NCBI RefSeq assembly: GCF_902500225.1
Contig: NZ_LR722648.1
Location: forward strand, 79,676 to 143,675
Source: Buttiauxella massiliensis
Lineage (GTDB): Bacteria > Pseudomonadota > Gammaproteobacteria > Enterobacterales > Enterobacteriaceae
Length of the DNA stretch: 64,000 nt
Reading direction: 5' to 3'
Positions within the stretch are counted from its first letter, which is position 1. Each line of letters starts with the position of its first letter. Position numbers and translations under genes: made by a program. Under the pieces are notes generated by a model. That model was not told the DNA's origin. It did not search any database and worked only from the letters and a program-made list of their open reading frames with translations. Of the stretch, positions 19,764 through 30,069 are shown piece by piece.

Positions 19764-21275
19764 TTACTCAGGTTGTAATTTGCTCGGCGGTGCGGAGTGA
19801 TAAATTTCGTCCGCTTGTTCGAAGCGTTTTTGCATAGTCGCACTTGGCGCTTTGCCAAGCAGGCTTACCGCGACAATACCGATGCTGCCGAAGATGAAAC
19901 CTGGGATGATTTCATACAGCCCCAACCAACCGAACTGTTTCCAGACGATAACAGTCAGCGCACCAATGATCATCCCTGCCAGCGCACCATTACGCGTCAT
20001 GCGTGACCACATTACCGAGAACAGCACAACCGGGCCAAACGCGGCACCGAAACCTGCCCATGCGTAACTGACCAGGCCAAGTACACGGTTTTCAGGGTTA
20101 GCCGCCAGCGCGATGGCAATCAGAGCGACTAACAGCACCATAAAGCGCCCGACCCACACCAGCTCTTTTTGCCCCGCATCTTTACGGAAGAAGGCTTTAT
20201 ATAAGTCTTCAGTGATCGCACTGGAACAAACCAGCAACTGGCAGCTCAGAGTGGACATCACCGCCGCCAGAATGGCCGACAGCAAGATACCGGCAATCCA
20301 TGGGTTGAACAGAAGCTGTGCCAGTTCAATGAACACACGCTCGCTATTCTGATTGACCGCACCCGCAAGCGCCGGGTTGTTGTTGAAATACGCGATACCA
20401 AAGAAGCCAACGGCACACGCCCCCGCCAGGCACAGAATCATCCACGTCATACTAATGCGACGTGCTTTAACGATTGTGTGATGTGAATCTGCCGCCATGA
20501 AGCGCGCAAGAATATGCGGCTGACCAAAGTAGCCCAGGCCCCAACCCATCAAAGAGATAATCGCGACGAAGTTCAGCCCTTTGAGCATATCGATATTTTC
20601 AATGCTCTTTTGCTTGATAACCGCCATCGAATCGTCAAATCCGCCAACCGCAATCACCACCATTACCGGTGTCAGGATCAGAGCAAAGATCATCAAACTC
20701 GCCTGTACGGTATCCGTCCAGCTTACTGCCAGGAACCCACCAACGAAGGTATAAATGATGGTTGCCGCAGCACCTGCCCAAAGTGCGGTTTCGTAGCTCA
20801 TGCCAAAGGTGCTTTCGAACAGACGCGCACCGGCCACGATGCCAGATGCACAATAGATGGTGAAGAACAGCAGAATCACTAACGCGGAGATAATGCGCAG
20901 CACACGGCTTTTATCTTCAAAACGCCCGGTGAAATAATCTGGCAGCGTCAGCGCATTGTTGTTCACTTCTGTGTGAACACGCAGGCGCCCGGCGACCAGT
21001 TTCCAGTTGATATATGCGCCAACCGTCAGGCCGATGGCAATCCAGCTTTCCGAAATACCGGAAAGGAAGATGGCACCCGGCAACCCCATCAGTAGCCAGC
21101 CGCTCATGTCGGATGCGCCAGCTGATAATGCAGTAACCACACTACCCAGGCTGCGACCGCCCAGAATGTAGTCATCAAAGTTTTTCGTTGAACGCCAGGC
21201 GATAAACCCTATCAATATCATGCCAAAGATATAGATAAAGAAGGTCACCAGCATTGGTGTGCTCATGGTGGTCAT
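19764..21275 (-). CDS. putP: Proline/sodium symporter PutP
   Basis: 503 residues, sodium:solute symporter family, very close to E. coli PutP (502). The start at 21275 has TGGAGAA at proper spacing; the frame is open 14 codons upstream but those residues have no family match. Conserved segments include SGWLLMGLPGAIFLSGISE and AVMSTLSCQLLVCSSAITED. It imports proline for use by PutA and is transcribed divergently from putA across a spacer filled with PutA operators. Confidence 0.96.
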   Translation of the reverse strand: MTTMSTPMLVTFFIYIFGMILIGFIAWRSTKNFDDYILGGRSLGSVVTALSAGASDMSGWLLMGLPGAIFLSGISESWIAIGLTVGAYINWKLVAGRLRVHTEVNNNALTLPDYFTGRFEDKSRVLRIISALVILLFFTIYCASGIVAGARLFESTFGMSYETALWAGAAATIIYTFVGGFLAVSWTDTVQASLMIFALILTPVMVVIAVGGFDDSMAVIKQKSIENIDMLKGLNFVAIISLMGWGLGYFGQPHILARFMAADSHHTIVKARRISMTWMILCLAGACAVGFFGIAYFNNNPALAGAVNQNSERVFIELAQLLFNPWIAGILLSAILAAVMSTLSCQLLVCSSAITEDLYKAFFRKDAGQKELVWVGRFMVLLVALIAIALAANPENRVLGLVSYAWAGFGAAFGPVVLFSVMWSRMTRNGALAGMIIGALTVIVWKQFGWLGLYEIIPGFIFGSIGIVAVSLLGKAPSATMQKRFEQADEIYHSAPPSKLQPE

Positions 21276-21402
21276 GCAAGTTCTCCAAAATTTTTTTGCC
21301 ATACCGGAACGCAGCATGGAGCTTTAATAGTTTCTTACCGCAAGCGTTTTAACACACTATTCACAATAAATTCACCGTACAAAAAATAGCTTTTTTCACC
21401 AG

Positions 21403-21433
21403 GTTGCACTCGCTCACGCTTTTCACGGTTGCA
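21403..21433. promoter_or_regulatory. PutA operator pair near putP
   Basis: GTTGCA occurs at 21403-21408 and 21428-21433, matching the core recognised by the PutA ribbon-helix-helix domain in E. coli. They lie on the putP side of the 382-base spacer. Confidence 0.7.
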
Positions 21434-21562
21434 CCCTTAGAAAGTGTTAACTCTGTCAGTTAATTCACCCTGTCTGCGAATAATTAGCCCGCTTGTTTTC
21501 TAATTCCAAATTTAACAATTCAATCTATTTCCCAGCTTGCTATCTGGCTCACATTTAACAAG

Positions 21563-21580
21563 GTTGCACAAAGTTGCAAC
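21563..21580. promoter_or_regulatory. PutA operator cluster near putA
   Basis: GTTGCA at 21563-21568 and 21573-21578, with the second extending to the palindrome GTTGCAAC (21573-21580). Together with the pair at 21403-21433 this gives four or five operator cores between putP and putA. Confidence 0.75.
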
Positions 21581-21657
21581 ATGATAGATATTGCCCGATA
21601 ACTTTTATCAACCCTTCAATATTTACCCGAGTGATAACGGGTATGGGAGTTACTGGC

Positions 21658-24600
21658 ATGGCCACCACCATGGGCGTAAAACTGGACGACGCTACCCGCG
21701 AGCGTATTAAAGACGCCGCTTCACGTATTGACCGCACACCACACTGGCTAATTAAACAGGCGATTTTTAATTATCTCGAACGCCTGGAAAATAACGATGA
21801 ACTGCCAGAACTTCCGGCCATGCTGGCTGGTGCCGCGAATGAAAGCGAAGAAGCTGCCCCGCACATTGAAGAAACACACCAGCCGTTCCTTGATTTTGCA
21901 GAACAAATTCTTCCTCAGTCCGTAACTCGCGCAGCTATTACCGCAGCCTGGCGCCGCCCGGAAACCGATGCGGTGCCGATGATTCTGGAACAGGCGCGTT
22001 TGCCTCTGAATATTGCGGAACAAACTCACAAACTGGCGTACCAACTCGCTGAAAAGCTTCGTAATCAGAAGAGCGCATCAGGCCGGGCGGGCATGGTACA
22101 AGGTTTGCTGCAAGAATTCTCACTTTCCTCACAAGAAGGTGTGGCATTGATGTGTCTGGCCGAAGCATTACTGCGCATCCCGGACAAAGCCACGCGCGAT
22201 GCGTTAATCCGCGACAAAATCAGCAACGGCAACTGGCACTCGCATATTGGCCGTAGCCCATCACTGTTTGTGAACGCTGCCACCTGGGGTTTGCTGTTTA
22301 CCGGCAAACTGGTGTCCACCCACAATGAAGCGAGTCTGTCGACATCCCTGAACCGCATCATCGGGAAAAGCGGTGAGCCGTTAATACGCAAAGGTGTGGA
22401 TATGGCGATGCGCCTGATGGGCGAGCAGTTTGTGACCGGCGAAACCATTTCCGAAGCATTAGCTAACGCTCGCAAACTGGAAGAGAAGGGTTTCCGCTAC
22501 TCCTACGATATGTTGGGTGAAGCAGCACTTACTGAAGCCGATGCACAGGCTTATATGGTTTCTTATCAGCAAGCGATTCACGCGATTGGTAAAGCCTCTA
22601 ACGGGCGTGGCATTTACGAAGGCCCTGGCATTTCCATCAAGCTTTCCGCACTGCACCCGCGCTATAGCCGCGCGCAGTACGATCGCGTAATGGAAGAGTT
22701 GTACCCGCGCCTGAAATTCCTGACGTTGCTGGCCCGCCAGTATGATGTCGGCATTAACATCGACGCCGAAGAGGCCGATCGCCTGGAGATCTCACTCGAT
22801 CTGCTGGAAAAACTCTGCTTCGAACCTGAACTGGCGGGCTGGAACGGTATTGGTTTCGTGATTCAGGCGTACCAAAAACGCTGCCCGTTTGTGATTGATT
22901 ACCTGGTCGATCTCGCCACCCGCAGCCGTCGCCGCCTAATGATTCGTCTGGTGAAAGGCGCGTACTGGGACAGCGAAATCAAACGCGCCCAAATGGATGG
23001 GCTGGAAGGCTACCCGGTTTATACCCGCAAGGTTTATACCGACATCTCTTATCTCGCCTGCGCGAAAAAACTGTTGGCAGTACCAAACCTGATTTACCCA
23101 CAGTTTGCGACACACAACGCCCATACGCTGGCAGCAATCTACAATCTTGCCGGGCAGAACTACTATCCTGGCCAGTATGAGTTCCAGTGCCTGCACGGCA
23201 TGGGTGAACCACTTTACGATCAAGTGGTGGGCAAAATTGCCGATGGCAAACTGAATCGACCTTGCCGTATTTATGCACCTGTTGGCACCCACGAAACGCT
23301 ACTGGCGTACCTGGTGCGTCGTCTGTTAGAAAATGGCGCGAACACCTCGTTTGTTAACCGTATTGCCGACAACACCTTGCCGCTAGATGAGCTGGTTGCC
23401 GACCCGGTTACCGCCATTGAAGCTATCGCGGTTAAAGAAGGCCGACTCGGTCTACCCCATCCAAAAATCGCTATACCGAAAGAGCTATACGGAGTGAATC
23501 GCACCAACTCCAGCGGCCTGGATCTGGCGAACGAACACCGCCTCGCCTCTCTCTCCTCTGCCCTGCTTAATAGTGCGGCACAAAAATGGCAGGCGCTGCC
23601 GATTCTGGAGAATGCCGTCGCACCAGGCGATATGGTGGCAGTGAAAAACCCAGCGGAACCGACAGATGTCGTTGGTTATACGCGTGAAGCCACGCACGGA
23701 GAGGTTTCACAAGCACTCGTGAGTGCCGTTAACAATGCACCAATCTGGTTCGCCACCCCGCCACAAGAACGCGCCGCGATTCTTGAGCGAGCGGCCGTGA
23801 TGATGGAAGGCCAGATGCAGAAGCTGATTGGCGTTCTGGTGCGTGAAGCCGGTAAAACCTTTAGCAACGCAATTGCCGAAGTGCGTGAAGCCGTAGATTT
23901 CCTGCACTACTACGCAGGCCAGGTACGCGATGATTTCGATAACGAAACCCACCGCCCGCTTGGCCCAGTCGTTTGCATCAGCCCATGGAACTTCCCTCTG
24001 GCTATCTTTACCGGGCAAATTGCTGCAGCCCTCGCCGCCGGTAACAGTGTGCTGGCAAAACCGGCTGAGCAAACCCCGCTGATTGCCGCCCTCGGTATCA
24101 ATATTCTGCTGGAAGCCGGTGTGCCTGCGGGCGTGCTGCAACTTCTGCCAGGCCGTGGTGAAACCGTTGGCGCACAGTTAACAGGCGATGCCCGCGTACG
24201 TGGCGTGATGTTTACCGGTTCCACCGAAGTGGCTACTTTGCTGCAACGCAATATTGCCGACCGCCTTGATCCACAAGGTCGCCCGACGCCGCTGATTGCT
24301 GAAACCGGCGGTCTGAACGCGATGATCGTCGACTCCTCAGCGCTTACCGAACAAGTGGTGGTTGATGTGCTGGCTTCGGCCTTTGATAGCGCAGGCCAAC
24401 GCTGTTCCGCACTGCGCGTACTGTGCATTCAGGAAGATGTCGCCGAGCACACGCTGCAAATGCTGCGTGGTGCAATGGCGGAATGCCGCATGGGCAACCC
24501 AGGCCGCTTAACCACGGACATCGGCCCGGTTATCGACGCCGAAGCAAAAGAGAATATCGAGAAGCATATTCAAACGCTGCGCAGTAAAGGCCGCAAAGTA

Positions 24601-25617
24601 TTCCAGGCGGCTCGTGAAAACAGCGTGGATGCGAAAGAGTGGCAGAGCGGTACTTTCGTCGCGCCTACGTTAATTGAGCTGGAAAGCTTCGATGAGATGC
24701 AAAAAGAGGTGTTTGGCCCGGTATTGCACGTGGTGCGTTACAACCGCAGCAACCTGGAAACGCTGATTAACCAAATCAACGCCGCAGGTTATGGCCTGAC
24801 GCTTGGTGTACATACGCGTATTGACGAGACCATTGCTCAGGTGACCGGTTCTGCGCATGTCGGCAATATGTACGTTAACCGCAATATGGTCGGTGCAGTC
24901 GTCGGTGTGCAGCCATTTGGTGGCGAAGGTTTATCGGGCACCGGTCCAAAAGCCGGTGGCCCACTGTATCTGTATCGCCTGCTGGCAAACCGCCCGGACA
25001 ACGCGCTGCAAACTACCTTTAACCGCCAGGATGCTGAGCTACCGGTGGATTCCACGCTTAAAGCCAGCCTTCAGGAAACTCATCAAGCGTTCGCACAGTG
25101 GGCGGTAAAAAAAGGCGAATTGCCTGCTATCTGCGCACGCTTCGCGCAACTGGCGCAAAGCGGCACGCTGCGCCAGTTGCCGGGGCCAACCGGTGAGCGC
25201 AACACTTACGCATTAATGCCGCGTGAGCGCGTGCTGTGTATCGCAGATAACGAGCAAGACGCGCTGGTGCAACTGGCAGCGGTAACCAGCGTGGGCAGTC
25301 GTGCGCTATGGGCTGAGGACACACTGCATCGCGAACTGGCGAAAGCGCTACCGGATTTGGTACAGAAGCATATCGACTTCGCGAAAGAAGATACGTTGCT
25401 GAACCAGCCGTTTGATGCGGTGATTTACCACGGTGATTCCGACCAGTTACGCGCATTGTGTGAAAAGGTAGCGGCGCGGGATGGGGCCATTGTTTCGGTG
25501 CAAGGCTTCGCACGCGGCGAAACTAACCTGTTGCTGGAGCGTTTATACGTTGAACGCTCACTGAGCGTGAACACGGCAGCAGCAGGTGGTAACGCCAGTT
25601 TGATGACAATCGGCTAA
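21658..25617 (+). CDS. putA: PutA, proline dehydrogenase / P5C dehydrogenase / repressor
   Basis: 1319 residues (E. coli 1320). The N-terminal ribbon-helix-helix (TMGVKLDDATRERIKDAASR) binds put operators. The FAD-dependent proline dehydrogenase barrel spans roughly residues 90-600 (RLMIRLVKGAYWDSEI; YPQFATHNAHT). The aldehyde dehydrogenase domain follows (SPWNFPLAIFTGQIAAALAAG; catalytic cysteine in AGQRCSALRVL). It oxidises proline to glutamate at the membrane and, when proline is absent, represses putA and putP. The start at 21658 has GGGAGT seven bases upstream; the frame is open 28 codons earlier without family support. Confidence 0.96.
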   Translation: MATTMGVKLDDATRERIKDAASRIDRTPHWLIKQAIFNYLERLENNDELPELPAMLAGAANESEEAAPHIEETHQPFLDFAEQILPQSVTRAAITAAWRRPETDAVPMILEQARLPLNIAEQTHKLAYQLAEKLRNQKSASGRAGMVQGLLQEFSLSSQEGVALMCLAEALLRIPDKATRDALIRDKISNGNWHSHIGRSPSLFVNAATWGLLFTGKLVSTHNEASLSTSLNRIIGKSGEPLIRKGVDMAMRLMGEQFVTGETISEALANARKLEEKGFRYSYDMLGEAALTEADAQAYMVSYQQAIHAIGKASNGRGIYEGPGISIKLSALHPRYSRAQYDRVMEELYPRLKFLTLLARQYDVGINIDAEEADRLEISLDLLEKLCFEPELAGWNGIGFVIQAYQKRCPFVIDYLVDLATRSRRRLMIRLVKGAYWDSEIKRAQMDGLEGYPVYTRKVYTDISYLACAKKLLAVPNLIYPQFATHNAHTLAAIYNLAGQNYYPGQYEFQCLHGMGEPLYDQVVGKIADGKLNRPCRIYAPVGTHETLLAYLVRRLLENGANTSFVNRIADNTLPLDELVADPVTAIEAIAVKEGRLGLPHPKIAIPKELYGVNRTNSSGLDLANEHRLASLSSALLNSAAQKWQALPILENAVAPGDMVAVKNPAEPTDVVGYTREATHGEVSQALVSAVNNAPIWFATPPQERAAILERAAVMMEGQMQKLIGVLVREAGKTFSNAIAEVREAVDFLHYYAGQVRDDFDNETHRPLGPVVCISPWNFPLAIFTGQIAAALAAGNSVLAKPAEQTPLIAALGINILLEAGVPAGVLQLLPGRGETVGAQLTGDARVRGVMFTGSTEVATLLQRNIADRLDPQGRPTPLIAETGGLNAMIVDSSALTEQVVVDVLASAFDSAGQRCSALRVLCIQEDVAEHTLQMLRGAMAECRMGNPGRLTTDIGPVIDAEAKENIEKHIQTLRSKGRKVFQAARENSVDAKEWQSGTFVAPTLIELESFDEMQKEVFGPVLHVVRYNRSNLETLINQINAAGYGLTLGVHTRIDETIAQVTGSAHVGNMYVNRNMVGAVVGVQPFGGEGLSGTGPKAGGPLYLYRLLANRPDNALQTTFNRQDAELPVDSTLKASLQETHQAFAQWAVKKGELPAICARFAQLAQSGTLRQLPGPTGERNTYALMPRERVLCIADNEQDALVQLAAVTSVGSRALWAEDTLHRELAKALPDLVQKHIDFAKEDTLLNQPFDAVIYHGDSDQLRALCEKVAARDGAIVSVQGFARGETNLLLERLYVERSLSVNTAAAGGNASLMTIG

Positions 25618-25655
25618 GGTTTCACTAAGCTTTCGGGAACAATTTGCAAGGTCTT

Positions 25656-25690
25656 GTAGGGTGGATAAGCGAAAGCGTCTTCCACCCTAC
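25656..25690. repeat. REP-like palindrome after putA
   Basis: GTAGGGTGGA (25656-25665) and TCCACCCTAC (25681-25690) form a perfect 10-bp stem around ATAAGCGAAAGCGTC-like loop sequence, a form typical of enterobacterial REP elements. It lies between putA and the next gene. Confidence 0.75.
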
Positions 25691-25717
25691 CAAGGCCCTT
25701 TTCTTCGAGGATTGATG

Positions 25718-26116
25718 ATGAAACGCTTTTGTTTACTGATGACGGGCCTGTTGCTAAGCGCAAACGTTCTGGCCGATAGTTGCGACTCGGCAACTTCACA
25801 AGCAGGGCTTAACGAGTGCGCCGGTAACGAATATAAAAAGCAGGATGATTTACTTAATCAGGCTTACAAAGAGGCGATAAAACTCGCCACGGATACCCAG
25901 AAAACCCAGCTCAAAGCGGCGCAAAATGCGTGGATTGCTTTTCGCGACGCCGACTGTGCATTCTTAACCTCTGGTGCTGACGGCGCATCAGTCGCACCGA
26001 TGGTTCACGCGCAATGTATGACGGATAAAACCCGCGAACGCACTGAACTGCTGAAAAGCACGCTCCAGTGCGAAGAAGGCGATGTGAGCTGTGTCTTCCA
26101 TTCAAGCGCGAATTAA
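25718..26116 (+). CDS. Small secreted LprI/DUF1311-type protein
   Basis: 132 residues: a Sec signal (MKRFCLLMTGLLLSANVLA) followed by a domain with paired cysteines and the pattern DSATSQAGLNECAGNEYKKQD, typical of the LprI N-terminal (DUF1311) family. Some members inhibit lysozyme. The start at 25718 is seven bases after CGAGG; ATG at 25715 is an alternative. The frame opens further upstream through the REP-like repeat, which is not coding. It ends overlapping the rutR stop by four bases, in convergent orientation. Exact target unknown. Confidence 0.75.
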   Translation: MKRFCLLMTGLLLSANVLADSCDSATSQAGLNECAGNEYKKQDDLLNQAYKEAIKLATDTQKTQLKAAQNAWIAFRDADCAFLTSGADGASVAPMVHAQCMTDKTRERTELLKSTLQCEEGDVSCVFHSSAN

Positions 26117-26757
26117 CGCACTCGAATACCTTCAATAATCATCCGCTGCACGTTTTCCACCGTGCGGCGGAAAAATACTTCATCGTTTAAATTGCTACCT
26201 GCCACTGCTTCAACCTGGCTTGCGAAATCAGCATAGTGTTGTGTGGTGGCCCACAGCATAAAGATCAGATGATGCGGATCGACCGCCGCCAACTTCCCGT
26301 TCTCAACCCAACCGGCAATAATCGCCGATTTCTCATCAACCAGCGCTTTCAAATCGCCAGTCAATTCCTCTTTCAGCAATGGTGCACCTTGCAGCATCTC
26401 AAGGCAGAACAGACGCGAGGCTTGCGGGTAATCTCGAGAAACTTCCAGTTTTAACCGGATGTATTCGCCTATCGCCACCAGCGGCTGCAAATCCTCGCGA
26501 AACGCACGCAAAGGGGCAAGCCAGATATCAAGGATCTGCTTAAGCACTGCAATATAGAGCGCTTCTTTGGAAGGGTAATAATAGAGAAGGTTTGTTTTTG
26601 ACACTTCCGCACGCTCAGCTACCTGTTCGATGCTGGTGCCGTGAATGCCAAATTGGGAAAAGAACTCAAGTCCTGCCGCCAGAATAGCCTGCTTTTTCGC
26701 CGCTACCGCTTTTGAACGCCGTCCGGTTTCTTTCGTTGCTGCCGCACCTTGTGCCAT
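26113..26757 (-). CDS. rutR: RutR, TetR-family pyrimidine/nitrogen regulator
   Basis: 214 residues (E. coli 212). TetR helix-turn-helix [20 protein letters not shown] near residue 40, and a C-terminal uracil-binding half similar to E. coli ([30 protein letters not shown]). RutR represses the divergent rut operon and releases on uracil or thymine. The start at 26757 has GAGAGG upstream; the open frame to 26862 is not supported. Confidence 0.95.
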   Translation of the reverse strand: MAQGAAATKETGRRSKAVAAKKQAILAAGLEFFSQFGIHGTSIEQVAERAEVSKTNLLYYYPSKEALYIAVLKQILDIWLAPLRAFREDLQPLVAIGEYIRLKLEVSRDYPQASRLFCLEMLQGAPLLKEELTGDLKALVDEKSAIIAGWVENGKLAAVDPHHLIFMLWATTQHYADFASQVEAVAGSNLNDEVFFRRTVENVQRMIIEGIRVR

Positions 26758-26857
26758 GCGCCCTCTCATCGTTCTGTTTTGCCCGACAGCATAGCAAAGA
26801 CCACGCCAGAAGTGCGCGTTGTATGCACCCTGAACGCGCACGAACGCCTGTTTTTTG

Positions 26858-26883
26858 TGCACCAGTTTTGACCAAACAGTCTG
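26858..26883. promoter_or_regulatory. Candidate NtrC half-site and RutR operator
   Basis: TGCACCA at 26858-26864 matches one half of the NtrC enhancer consensus. TTGACCA (26868-26874) begins a RutR-like site (consensus TTGACCAnnTGGTCAA), whose right half here is degenerate (CAGTCTG). They lie about 85 bases upstream of the sigma-54 element, a normal enhancer distance. Confidence 0.5.
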
Positions 26884-26947
26884 GTTTTAACACACCAAAA
26901 ATAGAAGCCAATAATCAACATAATGATAACAAAAGCATTTTCCAACC

Positions 26948-26963
26948 TGGCATCAGGTTTGCA
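26948..26963 (+). promoter_or_regulatory. Sigma-54 promoter of rutABCDEFG
   Basis: TGGCATCAGGTTTGCA has the GG and GC elements at the invariant spacing and matches the -24/-12 consensus TGGCACN5TTGCA with one mismatch. It lies 112 bases upstream of the rutA start. In E. coli rut is activated by NtrC under nitrogen limitation. Confidence 0.75.
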
Positions 26964-27074
26964 AAGACTGAAATGACAAATCAATACCCATTAGCATTCG
27001 AGTGGCAGCAAGGCGGCAAACGCCGCTGCGGCTTGAAGGATGATGGGTATACCACCTGTGATGAGAGGTCTGCG

Positions 27075-28166
27075 ATGAAAATTGGCGTATTCATTCCTAT
27101 CGGCAACAACGGCTGGTTAATTTCTACTACCGCGCCGCAGTACATGCCCACGTTTGAGCTGAACAAAGCGATTGTGCAAAAAGCGGAATACTACGATTTC
27201 GACTTTGCCCTTTCGATGATCAAACTGCGTGGCTTTGGCGGAAAAACTGAATTCTGGGATCACAACCTTGAGTCGTTCAGCCTGATGGCAGGCCTTGCGG
27301 CAGTGACCTCCAAAATTCAGATCTACGCCACTGCCGCCACGCTGACCTTGCCGCCCGCCATTGTGGCTCGAATGGCATCAACCATTGACTCCATCGCGCC
27401 GGGCCGTTTTGGCGTCAATCTGGTGACCGGTTGGCAAAAACCTGAATACGAGCAAATGGGGATCTGGCCAGGGGACGAATATTTCGCACGCCGGTATGAC
27501 TACCTTTCGGAATATGCCACCGTGCTGCGCGATTTGTGGGGAACCGGGCAAAGTGACTTAAAAGGCGAGTTCTTCACCATGAACGACTGCCGTTTAAGCC
27601 CGCGCCCTGCTCAACCGGTAAAAATGATTTGCGCCGGGCAAAGCGACGCGGGGATGGCGTTCTCCGCCGAATATGCCGACTACAACTTCTGCTTTGGCAA
27701 AGGTGTGAATACGCCAACTGCTTTTGCCCCTACCGCCGCGCGCATGATGAAAGCGGCTGAGAAAACCGGGCGCGATGTCGGCTCTTACGTGCTGTTTATG
27801 ATCATCGCCGATGAAACCGACGAAGCCGCTCGCGCGAAATGGGAGCACTACAAAGCCGGGGCCGACGAAGAAGCATTGGCGTGGCTCACCGAGCAAAGCC
27901 AGAAAGACACCCGTTCGGGCACTAACACTAACGTACGGCAAATGGCTGACCCAACCTCAGCGGTGAATATCAATATGGGCACCCTGGTTGGCTCTTATGC
28001 CACGGTCGCCCGCCTGTTGGATGAAGTGGCTACCGTGCCGGGCGCTGAAGGAGTACTGCTAACCTTTGATGATTTCCTGAGTGGCATTGAAGCCTTCGGC
28101 GAAAAAATCCAACCGCTGATGCAATCACGCGCGCACCTTTGCCCATCAACCCGCGAGGTGGCGTAA
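27075..28166 (+). CDS. rutA: RutA pyrimidine monooxygenase
   Basis: 363 residues of the luciferase-like flavin monooxygenase family. It opens the uracil ring with O2 and reduced FMN to give ureidoacrylate (peroxide). The start at 27075 ([17 protein letters not shown]) has GAGG six bases upstream and equals the 363-residue E. coli form. The upstream open frame to 26712 crosses the promoter and is rejected. Conserved stretches include [20 protein letters not shown] and [13 protein letters not shown]. It ends overlapping rutB by one base. Confidence 0.95.
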   Translation: MKIGVFIPIGNNGWLISTTAPQYMPTFELNKAIVQKAEYYDFDFALSMIKLRGFGGKTEFWDHNLESFSLMAGLAAVTSKIQIYATAATLTLPPAIVARMASTIDSIAPGRFGVNLVTGWQKPEYEQMGIWPGDEYFARRYDYLSEYATVLRDLWGTGQSDLKGEFFTMNDCRLSPRPAQPVKMICAGQSDAGMAFSAEYADYNFCFGKGVNTPTAFAPTAARMMKAAEKTGRDVGSYVLFMIIADETDEAARAKWEHYKAGADEEALAWLTEQSQKDTRSGTNTNVRQMADPTSAVNINMGTLVGSYATVARLLDEVATVPGAEGVLLTFDDFLSGIEAFGEKIQPLMQSRAHLCPSTREVA

Positions 28167-28843
28167 TGAAAAACATCACCCTTGATGCACGCCCGGAAGC
28201 CATTACATTCGCACCTGAACGGACGGCACTGATTGTCGTGGATATGCAAAACGCTTATGCAAGCAAAGGTGGCTATCTCGATCTTGCCGGGTTCGATGTT
28301 TCGGCAACTAAGCCGGTTATCGAAAACATCAAAACTGCTGTTGCCGCCGCTCGTGAAGCGGGGATGTTGATTGTCTGGTTCCAGAACGGTTGGGATAGCG
28401 ATTACGTCGAAGCGGGTGGCCCGGGCTCGCCTAACTTCCATAAGTCCAATGCATTAAAAACCATGCGTACACAGCCGGAATTACAGGGAACGCTGCTGGC
28501 AAAAGGCGGCTGGGACTACCAGCTGGTGGACGAACTGGTACCACAGGCAGGTGACATCGTTCTGCCCAAGCCTCGTTACAGCGGTTTCTTTAACACGCAG
28601 CTCGACAGCATCTTGCGTTCGCGCAGTATTCGCCACCTGGTATTCACTGGTATCGCCACAAACGTCTGCGTGGAATCGACGCTGCGCGACGGGTTTTTCC
28701 TTGAATATTTTGGCGTGGTGCTTGCCGATGCCACCCATCAGGCCGGGCCTACTTTTGCGCAGCAGGCCGCATTATTCAATATCGAAACCTTCTTTGGTTG
28801 GGTAAGCGACGTCGGCACATTTTGCCAGGCGTTGCAGCCGTAA
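28166..28843 (+). CDS. rutB: RutB ureidoacrylate amidohydrolase
   Basis: 225 residues of the isochorismatase-like hydrolase family. The catalytic aspartate ([11 protein letters not shown]), lysine region and cysteine ([16 protein letters not shown]) are present. It splits ureidoacrylate to carbamate and aminoacrylate. The start shares its A with the rutA stop (TAATG), showing translational coupling. Confidence 0.95.
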   Translation: MKNITLDARPEAITFAPERTALIVVDMQNAYASKGGYLDLAGFDVSATKPVIENIKTAVAAAREAGMLIVWFQNGWDSDYVEAGGPGSPNFHKSNALKTMRTQPELQGTLLAKGGWDYQLVDELVPQAGDIVLPKPRYSGFFNTQLDSILRSRSIRHLVFTGIATNVCVESTLRDGFFLEYFGVVLADATHQAGPTFAQQAALFNIETFFGWVSDVGTFCQALQP

Positions 28844-28878
28844 TCTTTCGCCCGCATTGCCTGATAAGGAATAAACCC

Positions 28879-29265
28879 ATGCCGAAATCCGTAATCATTC
28901 CGCCAGGAACCACAACGCCTATTGCCCCATTTGTACCCGGCACGCTCGCCGATGGCGTGGTGTATGTCTCTGGCACGCTACCGTTCGATAAACAAAATAA
29001 TGTGGTGTACGTCGGTGATGCCAAAGCCCAGACGCGCCATGTACTGGAAACCATTAAGTCGGTGATTGAAACCGCAGGTGGCACCATGGATGACGTTACC
29101 TTTAATCAAATTTTTATTACCGACTGGACGAACTACGCCGCAATAAACGAAGTGTATGCCGAGTTTTTCCCAGGTGATAAGCCTGCACGGTTCTGCATTC
29201 AGTGTGGTCTGGTGAAACCGGATGCGTTGGTCGAAATCGCAAGCATCGCGCACATCGGGAAATAG
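28879..29265 (+). CDS. rutC: RutC aminoacrylate deaminase (RidA family)
   Basis: 128 residues of the RidA/YjgF family, trimeric. It starts [20 protein letters not shown] with AAGGA upstream. The C-terminal signature [20 protein letters not shown] includes the arginine that contacts ligands in this family. It speeds removal of toxic 3-aminoacrylate produced by RutB. It lies 35 bases after rutB and three before rutD. Confidence 0.95.
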   Translation: MPKSVIIPPGTTTPIAPFVPGTLADGVVYVSGTLPFDKQNNVVYVGDAKAQTRHVLETIKSVIETAGGTMDDVTFNQIFITDWTNYAAINEVYAEFFPGDKPARFCIQCGLVKPDALVEIASIAHIGK

Positions 29266-29268
29266 CTT

Positions 29269-30069
29269 ATGCAGATTGAGCTGACTCAAGCGCCCTTCCC
29301 CAACGCCCCGGTCTTGCTGCTAATAGCCGGGCTCGGTGGCATGGGCAGTTACTGGCTGCCACAACGTGCGGCACTGGCTGAACACTACCAACTGGTGGTT
29401 TATGACCAGCGCGGCATCGGTGTGAATAAAGAGCCGTTACCCAATGATTATTGCCTCGCGGATATGGCACATGAAATCCACACCGCCATGCTGCAACAGG
29501 GCATCGTGCATTACAGCGTGCTTGGACATGCACTGGGTGGTCTGGTCGCGATGCAGCTGGCGTTGGATTACCCCGCAGCCATCGACAAGCTGGCGATAAT
29601 CAACGGCTGGTTGCAGCTCAATGCCCATACCCGGCGCTGCTTTTCGGTTCGCGAAACGCTGCTGCACGATAGCGGCCCTGCGGCTTATTTGCAGGCTCAA
29701 CCGCTGTTTCTTTACCCGGCAGACTGGATGGCCGCCAACCAGCCGCGCCTTGAAGCCGAAGAAGCGATGCATAACGCGCACTTTCAGGGGCAAGAAAATC
29801 TTACTCGCCGCTTGAATGCGCTGAAGGCCGCTGACTTTTACGCCACAGCCGCCCGCATTCACCAGCCGGTGCTGCTGATTTGTTCCCGTGACGATCTGCT
29901 GGTGCCGTGGAATTGTTCTGAAGAATTGTACCATGCACTACCGGACAGCCTGCTGGAAATCATGCCTTGGGGCGGACACGCCTGTAACGTCACCGCGGCC
30001 AGTGATTTTAACCAGCGACTACTGAGTTTGCTGGCAACCGAACCTGCTTATCACAAGGAAATTGTATGA
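29269..30069 (+). CDS. rutD: RutD alpha/beta hydrolase
   Basis: 266 residues, the same as E. coli RutD. The fold is alpha/beta hydrolase, but the nucleophile elbow reads LGHALGGLV, with alanine where the catalytic serine usually stands; E. coli RutD has the same substitution. It was first thought to hydrolyse aminoacrylate and more recently linked to carbamate. It starts three bases after the rutC stop and overlaps rutE by four bases. Confidence 0.93.
   Translation: MQIELTQAPFPNAPVLLLIAGLGGMGSYWLPQRAALAEHYQLVVYDQRGIGVNKEPLPNDYCLADMAHEIHTAMLQQGIVHYSVLGHALGGLVAMQLALDYPAAIDKLAIINGWLQLNAHTRRCFSVRETLLHDSGPAAYLQAQPLFLYPADWMAANQPRLEAEEAMHNAHFQGQENLTRRLNALKAADFYATAARIHQPVLLICSRDDLLVPWNCSEELYHALPDSLLEIMPWGGHACNVTAASDFNQRLLSLLATEPAYHKEIV

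Noticed and set aside
26712-27074. N-terminal extension of rutA
   Set aside because: It covers the start of rutR, the RutR site and the sigma-54 promoter; RutA homologues start at MKIGVF.
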